DNA from: Megalodesulfovibrio gigas DSM 1382 = ATCC 19364
GTDB taxonomy: Bacteria > Desulfobacterota > Desulfovibrionia > Desulfovibrionales > Desulfovibrionaceae
Direction of reading: 5' to 3'
Assembly: GCF_000468495.1 (NCBI RefSeq)
Contig: NC_022444.1
Coordinates: 2,977,745-3,016,547, forward strand
Length of the DNA: 38,803 nt
Shown here piece after piece: positions 25,511 through 34,094 of this stretch. Position 1 is the first letter of the stretch. Each line of letters opens with the position of its first letter. The notes beneath the pieces were generated by a model. The model saw only the letters and a program-made list of their open reading frames with translations, was not told the origin of the DNA and did not search any database. Position numbers and translations under genes: made by a program.

Positions 25511-28500
25511 GGCCGGCTCCGGAATCGGCCTCCTCGGCCGTCTTCTTTTTGATGGTTCGTGTCGGCACCGGAGCCGCCTTGCCACCGCCGGTCTGATCCA
25601 CGCCGATGACTGTGGTGGACAGCTCGCCCGTCGCCAGCAGGGCCGGATCGTACATTGCTTCCGCCTGGGCCGGCGGGGTGATGAAGGCCCCGGGCGTGAC
25701 AGCCCGCAGCAGGGCATACAGGTTCACCCAGTCCTTGCCGGGCAGATCCAGGAAGGTGACAATGCGGTCGTCCCGAATGTCCTGATGTCCCACTTCCGCC
25801 ACCTGCTCCACCCAGGGCAGCCGTTCGGAGGTGGCCAGACGGGGATTCTCCACCTCCAACCCGGCCGGCAACAGGGTGGAGACGGCCACGTTGTCCACAC
25901 CGCCCACGGTGGAGCGCAGCCGGGTGCGCATGACCACCAGATCACCCTGCTTGAGGGCCTGCATGTTCACGGGCTTGCCGTCGCGGGTGAGGAACTCGCG
26001 CTGCAGTTCCAGGCCGTCAGCCACCGGCTTGTGCGAGGCCGTTTCGGGCAGGCCGGTGGTGAACACGGTGTAGTACACCGCGCCTTCCTGCGGGGCGCTG
26101 CCGGGATCCAGGGCGATGGTCAGCGGCCCGTCATCCATGATGGCCTTTGTGCCGGTCAGGGACAGGGGGGCGGTGTCGCTGAAGGTGCCGAGCTTCTCCT
26201 CGCCCCGGTACACCGCGCCGGAGAACGGTCCCTTGGCCTGCTGCGCCCGGAAATAGCTGCCCAGGGCCAGGAAGGCGAAGCTGTTCTCCTGGGTGCTGCG
26301 GAAGCGCGAGGCGTCCATCAACCGTACCAGATGTCTGATCAGCTCCTCCACGCGCCGGTCGCCGGGCAGGACTTCCTGCAGCACCAGCACGCGCAGGGCC
26401 AGGTTGCCGATGGAGGAATCCAGCGCACCGCCGGTGCTGCGGGCGAGGTCCTCCACCTTCCACTTGTGTTCCAGCAGGCTTTCCATGGCCTGGACATTGC
26501 CGGACAAGGCAAACGCGCCGCCCAACAGTGTGGCCGCCCCGGGACGCAGGGCCTTGCCGTGCTCTTCCTGCAGATAGTCCATGGACCCGCGATCGGCCTT
26601 GCCGGCCTTGGCCAGCACAAAGGCGGCGTAGGCCAGGGTTTTGAGGCCGGCGGAGGACGTGTCCTCATGTTCCTTGAGCATCGTCCCCAGGGCGTCCAGG
26701 GTCTTGGCATACATGGCCTCGCCCACCTGGAAGCCTGCGGCCTTGGCTTCCGTGAGGAAGTGCGCAGCCTGCACCGTGGCCCAGGGCCAGGACTTCTTGC
26801 TGCCGGGCCACATGGCGAAGCCGCCGTCCTGGGTCTGCATGGTCTGCACGCGACGAATGGCGCTCTGCACCATGGCCTGGGCGCTGCGCTGCCGGAACAG
26901 CGCCGGCTCCAGGGCCGCGGCCATGTCTGCAAAATACAGCAACGGGAAGGCCTGGGAGACGGTCTGTTCCAGGCAGCCGTACGGGTAGCCCAGCAGGTCC
27001 TTGAGGCTGCCGGCATAGCGCAGCAGCGGGAAGCGGCCCACATGCACCTCGCGGCGCACCGTGCCGGGGATGAAGGCGGCTTCCGTGGGAATCGCCACCG
27101 TCACGGAGGATTCCGCCAGGGAGCCAGACTCGACCACGGTGCGGGCCGGCAGCGGCGCCCGGACCATGAATTCCACGCCGTCCTTGCCCGAGAGGGCCTG
27201 CGTGCCGTTCATGGTGCCCGCCGTGGCCGTGGCCGCGACGATGCCTTCGGCGTCCTCGGTGGTCAGATCGAAATAGACCAGCGACTCCCGCCCCTGCGAC
27301 ACGGCCACGGTCTGGTTGCCGCCCTTGACCCCGGCCGGTCCATCCGCCATCAACTGCACCTGGAAGGTGGCGTCCTGGCCGATATCATTGCGCACGGACA
27401 CGGGAATCTTCACCGCTTCCCCAAAGGACAGGAATCGGGGGAAGGTGGCCGAGACGATGACCGGCGCACGCACCTGGACCTGTTCCTGCGCCGAGCCGAA
27501 CCGTTTGCCCTTGGCAACCACGGCCATCACCCGCAGTGCGCCGTTGAAGTCCGGCACCTCGATGGTCCAGCGCACCTTGCCCTGGCTGTCGGCCACCAGC
27601 GGGCCGGACCAGAACCGCACCGGCTTGACCCGGCGCAGGGATTCCGTGCGCACGAACTGGCCGGCACGGCCATCGTCGCCGCCGGCCGGGGATCGGCCTT
27701 CGGTGGGATTCACCTCGGGCAGCAGCATGGCGAAGGTGTCGTAGGAATTCATCTCCAAGGCCCGCTTGGCGTAAAAATGGCCAAAGGGGTTAGGGGTTTT
27801 CTGATTGATGAGCTGCAGGATGCCCTCGTCCACGGCGGCCAGGGTCACCACGGCGTCAGGATCGGTGACGGCCTCGATGGTCAACGGCCCCTCGGGACGC
27901 ATCATCGGGGGCAGGGAAAAGGCGATGGCCGGACGATTGGCCTCGCGGTCCACAAACAGCGGCGTCCAGCCCGCGGCGCGGCCGACCATGCCGGGCTCGA
28001 TTTCCCCGGCCTTGCGCACCAGGATGGCGCTTATGTACACGTTGGGCGAATAGGCCTCGGTGACGGGGAAGGAGACCGTGGCCGTGTTGCCCTCCATGGG
28101 GTGCAGTTGCAGATCGTAGACGCGATCCTTTTCCACGGTCACCAGCACACGGCCGGCAAAGGGGGCGCGGATCTGCACGGTGGCCGTCTCGCCGGGCTTG
28201 TACTCGGCCTTGTCCGGCACCAGTTCCAGGGTGGCCGGATTCTCCACGGCCCAGGGCGAATAGCCCCAGCCGCCGGCATAGAAGGTGGCCTGGGAGGCCG
28301 CGCCGCCCTGCTCGTCCGCAATCTCCACGCGGTAGCTGCCGAAGTCCGGGGGCGTCCACTGGAAGCTGCCCTGCCCGCCGGCCGCGGTGAGGCTGAGTTC
28401 CTCCATGGGCACGCTCTGGCGCTCGGACTCGTAGCGGAAGCTGCCGGAAGGCGTCTTGCGCAGCACAGTCTGCCACTGATCCTTCCAGATCACGGCCTTG

Positions 28501-31067
28501 AGGGATGCGGCGGCCTCGGTGCGGTTGCCGTCCGGGTCCACCACCACATAGTCAAAGGTCATGGGCTCGCCGGGATTCACGCCGGTGCGGCCCAATTGCT
28601 TGATGCCCACATAGCGCGCGTAGGCGTGCACGGTGCGGGTGAGCCGGGCCGCCACGCCGCGGCCGCCGCGCTCGCGCACGCGGGCCACCATTTCCGCCTG
28701 CAGAGCTGCAGGCGGGCGCACGCCCTCGGGGATGACGGTCTCCAGGCTGATGCGCCCTTCCTCATCCAGCACCCCTTCCTTGTTGAAAATTTCCTGATCC
28801 TGGAATTTCAGGTCCGCATTGCCGAACAGATACCCCGGAAACGCTTTGGAGGAGAACGGCGCGGGCTTGAGCCGCACCGTGGCTTCCACGGGCAGGGCCG
28901 AGGCCGGCGGGCCGAAAAAGTAGCGGCTGTCCACGGTGAAGCGCAGGGCCTGACCAACCCGGGGTTCGGCGTCCGGGGCCTGCACGTCCACCTTGATGCG
29001 GTCCGGGAGAAATTCTTCCACCTGATAGCGATATTCGCCCACCACCTTGTCCGCCACCAGACATTCCACCAGATAGCGGCCGGTCAGGGCGAAGGGGGGG
29101 ATGTCCAGATCGAATGTCGCCACGCCCTGGGCATCGCTTTTGATCACCATGGCGGCCAGCTCCTGGCCGCGGGGATCCTTGTGCACGAGCTTGAGGGGCA
29201 TGGCCGGCGGGGTGCCAAGGCTGGCATCGCGCAGCAGCGCCACGCCGTGGGCGGTTTCGCCGGGGCGGTAGAGATCGCGTTCGCCGTAGAGATAGGCCGT
29301 GTAGCCGGCCTGGGCCATCTGCAGGCCGCCCACGTCCTGGCCGGTCTGGTCGATGCGGAACTGATCGAAGAGCAGGAAGGAGAAGTCGTCGTCGGTTTCG
29401 GCCAGCAGCAGATAGGGCCGGTGCTTTTCCAGGGCGGCCTTGTCCAGGGCCACTTCCCACAGACCTTGCTCGCTGGTTTTGCCCGTGGCCAGCACCTGAT
29501 TCTGATAGCTGAGCAGCGTCAGCCTGACGTCCGGCAGGGCCTGCAGGGAATCCACCGAGGCCGCGCTGACCACCAGTTCATCCACGCCCAGTTTGGCCAC
29601 CAGCCCGATATCCGTGAGCAGCACCCAGCGCTGGGCGGCGCTGTAGCGTCCCGGCAGGGCGGCGGAGATGCGGAACAGGCCTTTTTCGTCTGCGGGAATC
29701 AGGCTGTCCAGTTCCAGGGGCGTCGCCTGCTCCACGTTCGTGTCCGCCGGCAGGGTGATGTCCTTGGAGAGCAGCCGGTCGCCCAGGTAATCGTACACCT
29801 CGCCGCCGTAGTTCTCGTCTTCCAGCAGGGTACCGCTGGAATACTGACCCAGGAGGAGGAAGAGATTGTTGCGGTAGACGCGATCCACGGCCAGACTGGC
29901 GGTGTCGGTGTTCACCGAGGTCAGGCCCAGCGTCTTGAAACCGGCCTTGGAGAGAAACACGCCCTTGCCGGAAAAGCCCAGGGTGGGTTCCAGATCCGGC
30001 ATGTCGGCCCGCACGGTCACGCCCTGCTGCAGCCGGGCGCCGTCCAGGGCCTTGAGTCCCTTGGCCAGGGTGATGGTGTACGTCTGCCCGGGAGCGAACT
30101 TCCCGTTAAGCAGCACCTCTTCCCCCGAGGCGACCACGGAATAGGCCACCGGCGGCTCCACGCGGATGGCGTCCCGCGCTGCCGCCTGCTCCACTCCGGC
30201 GGAAAGGGTGATGGTCACCGTGCCCTGCCCTGACCGGCTGACGGCGGAGGCGTTCTTGACCGTGAGGTTGGGATTGAGCTGCACCGTCACCAGTCGGGTG
30301 AAGGGCGCTTCCAGCTCCAGATCGCCCTCGGCCTGTCGAAGGCCCTTGGCCAGGGTGAAGGTGTACTTCGCTGCGTCCTTGGTACGAGGAAACGGCCCGG
30401 CGGCAAAGGTGAGGTGGCGGGAGCGCCACGTGGTCTGCAGGGAAATCTCCTGCTGCTTGCCGGCAGGGTCCTTGAGGGTAAGGAATTTGAGGAGCTGTTC
30501 CGGATCCACGGCCTCGCTCAGCTCCAGCACGCCGCGCAGGATGGTCTTGGCGGGCGCTTTGGGATCGGTTTCCTGCGTGACTTCGAGCTTGCGAACGCCG
30601 AAGACGCCGGTTTTCAGAAAGGCCGTCTCACCATCCGCCAGGCGCATGCCTTTGGGCAGCAGCCGGGCCTGGTTGAAGGAGATCTTGTACCGGGCGTTCT
30701 GCCTGAGGGGCGTATTGGCGTCGAATCGCAGCACAAAAGGGCTGATCCAGGACCAAGTCCCCTCAATACGCGGATCCAGCACCGCGGGCGCGCCGCCGGT
30801 GATCTTGCCCACCCGGCCCTGGGCCACGGGCTGGTCGAAGGCGATGAGCACGAAACTGCGCGCCTGACCGTCCATGGTCATGGCGGCGATGCGCACGGCA
30901 TTGCCGGCAGCGGCTGCAGGCGGAGACTGGGCCGCCGCCACGCCCGTCAGCCACACGAGGCCCGCCAGCAGCACCGCTGGCAGCACCGGCAGCCAGGCAG
31001 ACAGCAAGCGAGGGATCGGGTTCCAGCGGCAATCGCGGGCAATTCCAGCAGCGCAACGCTGGGGCAT
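25485..31067 (-). CDS. Bacterial alpha-2-macroglobulin with thioester (YfhM type)
   Basis: 1860 aa from ATG 31067, with AAGGAGAGA upstream; the same frame stays open about 1 kb further but without coding character. The signal peptide is residues 1-47 (LLAGLVWLTGVAAAQS). Many macroglobulin-like domains follow, including a bait region and the A2M domain (VRFWSGPLVADSQGKVRWTIEVPDF). The thioester motif is C1365-L-E-Q1368 within YPYGCLEQT, then the alpha-alpha thioester domain and a C-terminal receptor-like domain. It traps foreign proteases in the periplasm when the envelope is breached. It is longer than E. coli YfhM (1653 aa) and has no lipobox Cys, so it is probably soluble. Operon with pbpC. 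Confidence 0.95.
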   Translation of the reverse strand: MPQRCAAGIARDCRWNPIPRLLSAWLPVLPAVLLAGLVWLTGVAAAQSPPAAAAGNAVRIAAMTMDGQARSFVLIAFDQPVAQGRVGKITGGAPAVLDPRIEGTWSWISPFVLRFDANTPLRQNARYKISFNQARLLPKGMRLADGETAFLKTGVFGVRKLEVTQETDPKAPAKTILRGVLELSEAVDPEQLLKFLTLKDPAGKQQEISLQTTWRSRHLTFAAGPFPRTKDAAKYTFTLAKGLRQAEGDLELEAPFTRLVTVQLNPNLTVKNASAVSRSGQGTVTITLSAGVEQAAARDAIRVEPPVAYSVVASGEEVLLNGKFAPGQTYTITLAKGLKALDGARLQQGVTVRADMPDLEPTLGFSGKGVFLSKAGFKTLGLTSVNTDTASLAVDRVYRNNLFLLLGQYSSGTLLEDENYGGEVYDYLGDRLLSKDITLPADTNVEQATPLELDSLIPADEKGLFRISAALPGRYSAAQRWVLLTDIGLVAKLGVDELVVSAASVDSLQALPDVRLTLLSYQNQVLATGKTSEQGLWEVALDKAALEKHRPYLLLAETDDDFSFLLFDQFRIDQTGQDVGGLQMAQAGYTAYLYGERDLYRPGETAHGVALLRDASLGTPPAMPLKLVHKDPRGQELAAMVIKSDAQGVATFDLDIPPFALTGRYLVECLVADKVVGEYRYQVEEFLPDRIKVDVQAPDAEPRVGQALRFTVDSRYFFGPPASALPVEATVRLKPAPFSSKAFPGYLFGNADLKFQDQEIFNKEGVLDEEGRISLETVIPEGVRPPAALQAEMVARVRERGGRGVAARLTRTVHAYARYVGIKQLGRTGVNPGEPMTFDYVVVDPDGNRTEAAASLKAVIWKDQWQTVLRKTPSGSFRYESERQSVPMEELSLTAAGGQGSFQWTPPDFGSYRVEIADEQGGAASQATFYAGGWGYSPWAVENPATLELVPDKAEYKPGETATVQIRAPFAGRVLVTVEKDRVYDLQLHPMEGNTATVSFPVTEAYSPNVYISAILVRKAGEIEPGMVGRAAGWTPLFVDREANRPAIAFSLPPMMRPEGPLTIEAVTDPDAVVTLAAVDEGILQLINQKTPNPFGHFYAKRALEMNSYDTFAMLLPEVNPTEGRSPAGGDDGRAGQFVRTESLRRVKPVRFWSGPLVADSQGKVRWTIEVPDFNGALRVMAVVAKGKRFGSAQEQVQVRAPVIVSATFPRFLSFGEAVKIPVSVRNDIGQDATFQVQLMADGPAGVKGGNQTVAVSQGRESLVYFDLTTEDAEGIVAATATAGTMNGTQALSGKDGVEFMVRAPLPARTVVESGSLAESSVTVAIPTEAAFIPGTVRREVHVGRFPLLRYAGSLKDLLGYPYGCLEQTVSQAFPLLYFADMAAALEPALFRQRSAQAMVQSAIRRVQTMQTQDGGFAMWPGSKKSWPWATVQAAHFLTEAKAAGFQVGEAMYAKTLDALGTMLKEHEDTSSAGLKTLAYAAFVLAKAGKADRGSMDYLQEEHGKALRPGAATLLGGAFALSGNVQAMESLLEHKWKVEDLARSTGGALDSSIGNLALRVLVLQEVLPGDRRVEELIRHLVRLMDASRFRSTQENSFAFLALGSYFRAQQAKGPFSGAVYRGEEKLGTFSDTAPLSLTGTKAIMDDGPLTIALDPGSAPQEGAVYYTVFTTGLPETASHKPVADGLELQREFLTRDGKPVNMQALKQGDLVVMRTRLRSTVGGVDNVAVSTLLPAGLEVENPRLATSERLPWVEQVAEVGHQDIRDDRIVTFLDLPGKDWVNLYALLRAVTPGAFITPPAQAEAMYDPALLATGELSTTVIGVDQTGGGKAAPVPTRTIKKKTAEEADSGAGHALASVVQ

Positions 31068-31183
31068 GGTGCTCTCTCCTTGACAAAAGGCGGACTGCGA
31101 AAATTTTTCTCGAGTTTCTTCCTTACATGCTGTGCGGAATAAACACAAGCGAAGGTGTATTTCGCGTGTCCTCGCCCGCCGGC

Positions 31184-31211
31184 TTGACTGGAACGGAATG
31201 TCCCTTACACT
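31184..31211 (+). promoter_or_regulatory. Putative promoter of the transglycosylase gene
   Basis: TTGACT (31184-31189), a 16-bp spacer and TACACT (31206-31211). The -10 ends 6 nt before the ATG at 31218, so a normal start site would give a leaderless or nearly leaderless mRNA even though GGAG is present in that gap. Confidence 0.4.
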
Positions 31212-31217
31212 GGAGAC

Positions 31218-32141
31218 ATGTCCATTCGTCCCCTTTACGCTCTTGTGGTGCCGGGTCTGCTGGTCTGGTGCGTGCTGCACGGCGCGCCGGCCGCGGCCTA
31301 TACCGTGTATGGCTACGAAGATCCCCTGGGCATGCTGCATCTTTCCCGCACCAGGGTGAACGAGCGGTACAAGCCGCTGTACGAGGGAACCATCGAGCGC
31401 CCGCCGCGGGGCCTGAAGGCCCCTGCAACTGGCGCGACTGGCGCGACTGGCGCGACTGGCCAGACGGGCCAGACGGGCCAGACGGGCCAGACGGGCGGTG
31501 GCCAGACGGCACGACCGGCCCATGTCGAACTGCTGCGATTGTTGCGGGAAAAGCAGGCCATCATGGAGCCGCAAGGCCCCCTCACCGGCTTCACCAACCT
31601 GCCGCCGGCTCCGCCCCCGGGCGTATTCAGGGGCACGCCGGCCAGTTCCTGGTCTCCGGATCGGCTGGCAGCCTGGGCCGCCTCGCGGCCCTATCCGCAT
31701 CCCCAGGCCACCCGCGCGCTCATGGCCGCCATCCAGCGCCATGCCACGGCCAACCTGCTGGACCCGGTGCTGGTGTATTGCGTCATCGAACAGGAGAGCA
31801 ACTTCTGCGCCACGGCCGTCTCCCCCAAGGGAGCGGAAGGAATCATGCAGATCATGCCGGATACGCAGCGTCTGCTGGGCCTGACCACGCCCTTTGACGC
31901 CGACGCCAACATCAAGGCCGGGGCCACCTACCTGCGATGGATGCTGCGCACCTTCAAGGAGACGTCCCTGGCCCTGGCTGCCTACAACGCCGGGCCGCAG
32001 AACGTGGAGAAATATGGCGGTGTACCGCCCTTTGCCGAAACGCGGGACTATGTGACGCGCATCCTGGCCCGACAGGCCCATATTCTGAGCCTGCCGAACC
32101 GGGACGCCCCCCGTCCACACAGCGATAAAAACAAATCGTGA
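31218..32141 (+). CDS. Periplasmic lytic transglycosylase (SLT domain) with Gly-X-Thr repeat
   Basis: 307 aa. Signal peptide about 1-27 (ALVVPGLLVWCVLHGAPAAA). Residues 28-60 (YTVYGYEDPLGMLHLS) form a small DUF4124-like beta segment. Residues 71-92 are Gly-Ala-Thr and Gly-Gln-Thr triplets, coded by 9-bp tandem repeats. The SLT domain covers about 175-290; E193 in VIEQESNFCATAVSPKGAEGIMQIMP is the catalytic Glu, and AAYNAGPQNVEKYGGVPPFAETRDYV is the typical C-terminal signature. It cleaves peptidoglycan glycan strands with 1,6-anhydro product. Divergent from the macroglobulin-pbpC operon, so all three act on the cell wall or periplasm. Confidence 0.92.
   Translation: MSIRPLYALVVPGLLVWCVLHGAPAAAYTVYGYEDPLGMLHLSRTRVNERYKPLYEGTIERPPRGLKAPATGATGATGATGQTGQTGQTGQTGGGQTARPAHVELLRLLREKQAIMEPQGPLTGFTNLPPAPPPGVFRGTPASSWSPDRLAAWAASRPYPHPQATRALMAAIQRHATANLLDPVLVYCVIEQESNFCATAVSPKGAEGIMQIMPDTQRLLGLTTPFDADANIKAGATYLRWMLRTFKETSLALAAYNAGPQNVEKYGGVPPFAETRDYVTRILARQAHILSLPNRDAPRPHSDKNKS
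31431..31493 (+). repeat. In-frame 9-bp tandem repeat (7 units)
   Basis: Three exact copies of GGCGCGACT (31431-31457) followed by four exact copies of GGCCAGACG (31458-31493), inside the transglycosylase gene. It encodes collagen-like Gly-X-Thr triplets. Unit length is a multiple of three, so changes in copy number keep the frame. Confidence 0.95.
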
Positions 32142-32144
32142 TTG

Positions 32145-32435
32145 TTATTCCAGCGGCTTGAAATCGCTGAAGAGCAGATTGCGGGCCACTTCCTGGATGT
32201 CTGCCCGGTATGACCCGGTGCGGACAGCTTCCTTGAGCAGGCGGACCTTTTCGGCCCGGGCGGCCTGTTCGGCGGCGTGCGCGGCAGCGTCATCGGCTGT
32301 CACGCGGCGGGCACTCAGGGTCACGCGATCCTTGGAGGATGTCCCGTGCTGGCGAGCCTCCGTGCCGCGTTGCCTGGCCCTGGTCGTCTCTTCGGGAGAG
32401 ACTTCCGCGCCTGCGATGAGCTTTTTGACATCCAT
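32145..32435 (-). CDS. flgM: FlgM-like anti-sigma-28 factor
   Basis: 96 aa from ATG 32435, with AAGGGG upstream. The N-terminal half is polar and likely disordered. From about residue 36 it has the FlgM pattern: DRVTLS, then an Ala-rich stretch, then EKVRLLKEAVRTGSYRADIQEVARNLL, matching the ERVEALKLAIRNG...IADALI helices that bind sigma-28 (FliA). FlgM keeps FliA inactive until the flagellar hook is finished. No other flagellar gene is in the window. A sigma-28-like promoter lies upstream (32493-32520), as for flgM in other bacteria, which supports the call. The match is by pattern only. Confidence 0.72.
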   Translation of the reverse strand: MDVKKLIAGAEVSPEETTRARQRGTEARQHGTSSKDRVTLSARRVTADDAAAHAAEQAARAEKVRLLKEAVRTGSYRADIQEVARNLLFSDFKPLE

Positions 32436-32492
32436 CTGCCGCCCCTTGACAATTTTGGACCGCCGCCGCGGCCACTTCTTCCATTGTCATTC

Positions 32493-32520
32493 ATATCGGC
32501 CACGGGGTGCTTAATTATTA
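32493..32520 (-). promoter_or_regulatory. Possible sigma-28 (FliA) promoter for the flgM-like gene
   Basis: On the minus strand, GCCGATAT (complement of 32493-32500) matches the sigma-28 -10 GCCGATAA at seven of eight positions. TAAT (complement of 32517-32520) is 16 nt upstream, against TAAA at 15 nt in the consensus. Start would be near 32486, about 50 nt before the ATG. Confidence 0.5.
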
Positions 32521-32591
32521 GGGCAGACAGGCTCAAACTAGCGATGTTACTGCGCTTTATCCTCCAACCCCCCCTTGGTGTTGACTAAAAT

Positions 32592-33101
32592 TTACACTCC
32601 CTCAGCATGGATTCTGGATTCGTCGAACCGATCCACTGGCCCCTTGGCCTCCCGTGGATGGCCCACCGGAATGAAGCAGAACGGCACCAGCCGTTCCGGC
32701 AGGCGGAAACGTGCCCGGAACACGGCGACCCGCTCTTCCACAGGATAAATCCCCGTCCAGACCGTGCCCAGGCCCAGGGCCGTGGCAGCCAGCAACAGAT
32801 TCTGCACCGCGGCGGCGCAGTCCTGCGGCCAGAAGCCGGGGTACTTCTCGCGGGAAACATCCCCGCACACCAGCACGCCCAGGGGAGCCTTGGGGGCCAT
32901 CCTGGCATAGGGGTGAATCTCGGCCACCACCTGCAGCATGGCGGCATCCCGCACCACCACGAATTCCCAGGGCTGGGCATTGCCGGCAGACGGCGCAGCC
33001 ATGGCCGCTCGCAGCAGGGTTTCCACCTGGGCCTCGGTCACGGGCGCTGCCGTGTAGTCCCGGATGCTGCGGCGGGTGTGAATGGCGGTCAGACAGTCCA
33101 T
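32592..33101 (-). CDS. Nitroreductase-family flavoprotein
   Basis: 169 aa, the compact form of the family. The FMN phosphate motif is at the start (TRRSIRDY, residues 9-16), APSAGNAQPWEFVVV is the second FMN-binding stretch, and AVQNLLLAATALGLGTVWTG lines the cofactor cleft. FIPVGHPREAKGP near the C-terminus is the usual closing loop. Such enzymes use NAD(P)H to reduce nitroaromatics, quinones or flavin; the physiological substrate is unknown. GAGGA lies before ATG 33101. It is upstream of the flgM-like gene (156 nt gap, probably separate) and divergent from the lipase. Confidence 0.88.
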   Translation of the reverse strand: MDCLTAIHTRRSIRDYTAAPVTEAQVETLLRAAMAAPSAGNAQPWEFVVVRDAAMLQVVAEIHPYARMAPKAPLGVLVCGDVSREKYPGFWPQDCAAAVQNLLLAATALGLGTVWTGIYPVEERVAVFRARFRLPERLVPFCFIPVGHPREAKGPVDRFDESRIHAEGV

Positions 33102-33114
33102 GGAATCCTCCTGG

Positions 33115-33144
33115 TTGACAGTACAACTTTCCCCTTCGTATAGT
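33115..33144 (+). promoter_or_regulatory. Strong promoter giving a probably leaderless lipase mRNA
   Basis: TTGACA (33115-33120, perfect), an 18-bp spacer and TATAGT (33139-33144, five of six). The -10 ends 7 nt before the ATG at 33152, so transcription should begin at or next to the A of the start codon. No ribosome-binding site exists in the gap GCATGCC. Confidence 0.65.
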
Positions 33145-33151
33145 GCATGCC

Positions 33152-34036
33152 ATGCAAATTGTCATCGTCGCCGTGCTGCTGCCGCTGGCCCTGGGGATTC
33201 TGGTGATGACCGGGCTTACCAGCCTGTTCTGGTTGTACGAAGCCGTGAACACCGGCCACGCGGGGTTCCTGGCCACACGATGGCGACTCTCCCTGCCGCA
33301 GGCCATGGTCCGGCTGCTGCTCTCCAGCATCCGATCGCATGTGCTGGCCTACGGCCTCTATCCCCTGGGCCTGTTTCCCGCGTTGCACCGCACGGAGGGC
33401 GAGTCCGAGCGGCCGCCGGTGCTGTTTGTTCATGGTCTGTACCACAACGCCTCCGCCTGGCTGCTCTTCCGGCGCTGGCTGGCCCGAGACGGCTTCACCC
33501 GCACGAAGGCCCTGCACTACTGGTCCTTTGGCACGGACTATTTCACCATTCTGGAAAAACTCGCCCGCGCCGTGGATGCCCTGCGCGCCGCCCACCCCGG
33601 CGAACCGGTGGTGCTGGTGGGGCACAGCCTGGGCGGCCTGCTGATCCGCGGCTACCTCTCCAGCCCGCACTGCATGGACGGCGAAACCTGCAAGGTGGCC
33701 GCCGCTGTGACCCTCGGCGCGCCCCATGGCGGCAGCCGGCTGGCCGCCCTGGGCATCGGGCGGCTGGCGCGGTCCCTGCTGTATCACGGCCCGCTCATCC
33801 GGGTGCTGGAGGCCCGGGACCAGCCGCCGGCGTGTCCGGTCCTGGCCCTGACCACCCCCCTGGACAACTTCGTCCTGCCGGCCGACGGCAGCGACATCGC
33901 CCTGCCCGGCTGGACCCTGGAAGCCGGCGCACCGGTGTGCCATGTGGGGATGATCCACCACGAGCCCACGGCCCGCCGCACGGCGCAGTTCCTGGCCGGG
34001 GCCGTCTCGTCCCTCCCCGCGACGTCTCTTCCATAA
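33152..34036 (+). CDS. Membrane-anchored alpha/beta-hydrolase (lipase/esterase-like)
   Basis: 294 aa from ATG 33152; an in-frame GTG at 33143 overlaps the promoter -10 and is unlikely. An N-terminal helix (1-28) anchors it in the membrane. The alpha/beta-hydrolase core has VLFVHGLYHNASAW as the oxyanion loop, the nucleophile elbow G-H-S159-L-G in VVLVGHSLGGLLIRGYL, an Asp candidate in TTPLDNFVLP and a His candidate in HVGMIHHEPT. The pattern resembles PGAP1-like/triacylglycerol lipases. The substrate is probably a lipid or ester, not identifiable. Its TAA stop overlaps the A-tract that serves as the T-tract of the opposing terminator. Confidence 0.83.
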   Translation: MQIVIVAVLLPLALGILVMTGLTSLFWLYEAVNTGHAGFLATRWRLSLPQAMVRLLLSSIRSHVLAYGLYPLGLFPALHRTEGESERPPVLFVHGLYHNASAWLLFRRWLARDGFTRTKALHYWSFGTDYFTILEKLARAVDALRAAHPGEPVVLVGHSLGGLLIRGYLSSPHCMDGETCKVAAAVTLGAPHGGSRLAALGIGRLARSLLYHGPLIRVLEARDQPPACPVLALTTPLDNFVLPADGSDIALPGWTLEAGAPVCHVGMIHHEPTARRTAQFLAGAVSSLPATSLP

Positions 34037-34071
34037 AAAACCGCCGCCCGGGCGATGGTCCCGGACGGCGG
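34035..34071 (-). terminator. Intrinsic terminator of the proline-rich/DUF2092 operon
   Basis: On the minus strand the stem CCGCCG/CGGCGG (34041-34046 with 34066-34071), one mismatch, then CCGGG/CCCGG with a 7-nt loop, followed by six T (complement of 34035-34040). The T-tract includes the stop codon of the convergent lipase gene. Confidence 0.85.
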
Positions 34072-34094
34072 CGTGCAGGCTGACAATCCCTTGC

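Noticed and set aside
25365-30233. A 1622-codon open frame on the plus strand
   Set aside because: It lies antisense to pbpC and the macroglobulin gene; its translation is Gly/His/Arg-rich with no family motif. It is a by-product of GC-rich third codon positions.
31068-32120. Upstream extension of the macroglobulin frame
   Set aside because: The extra 350 codons run antisense to the transglycosylase gene and past the divergent promoter region; the signal peptide and ribosome-binding site at 31067 mark the real start.
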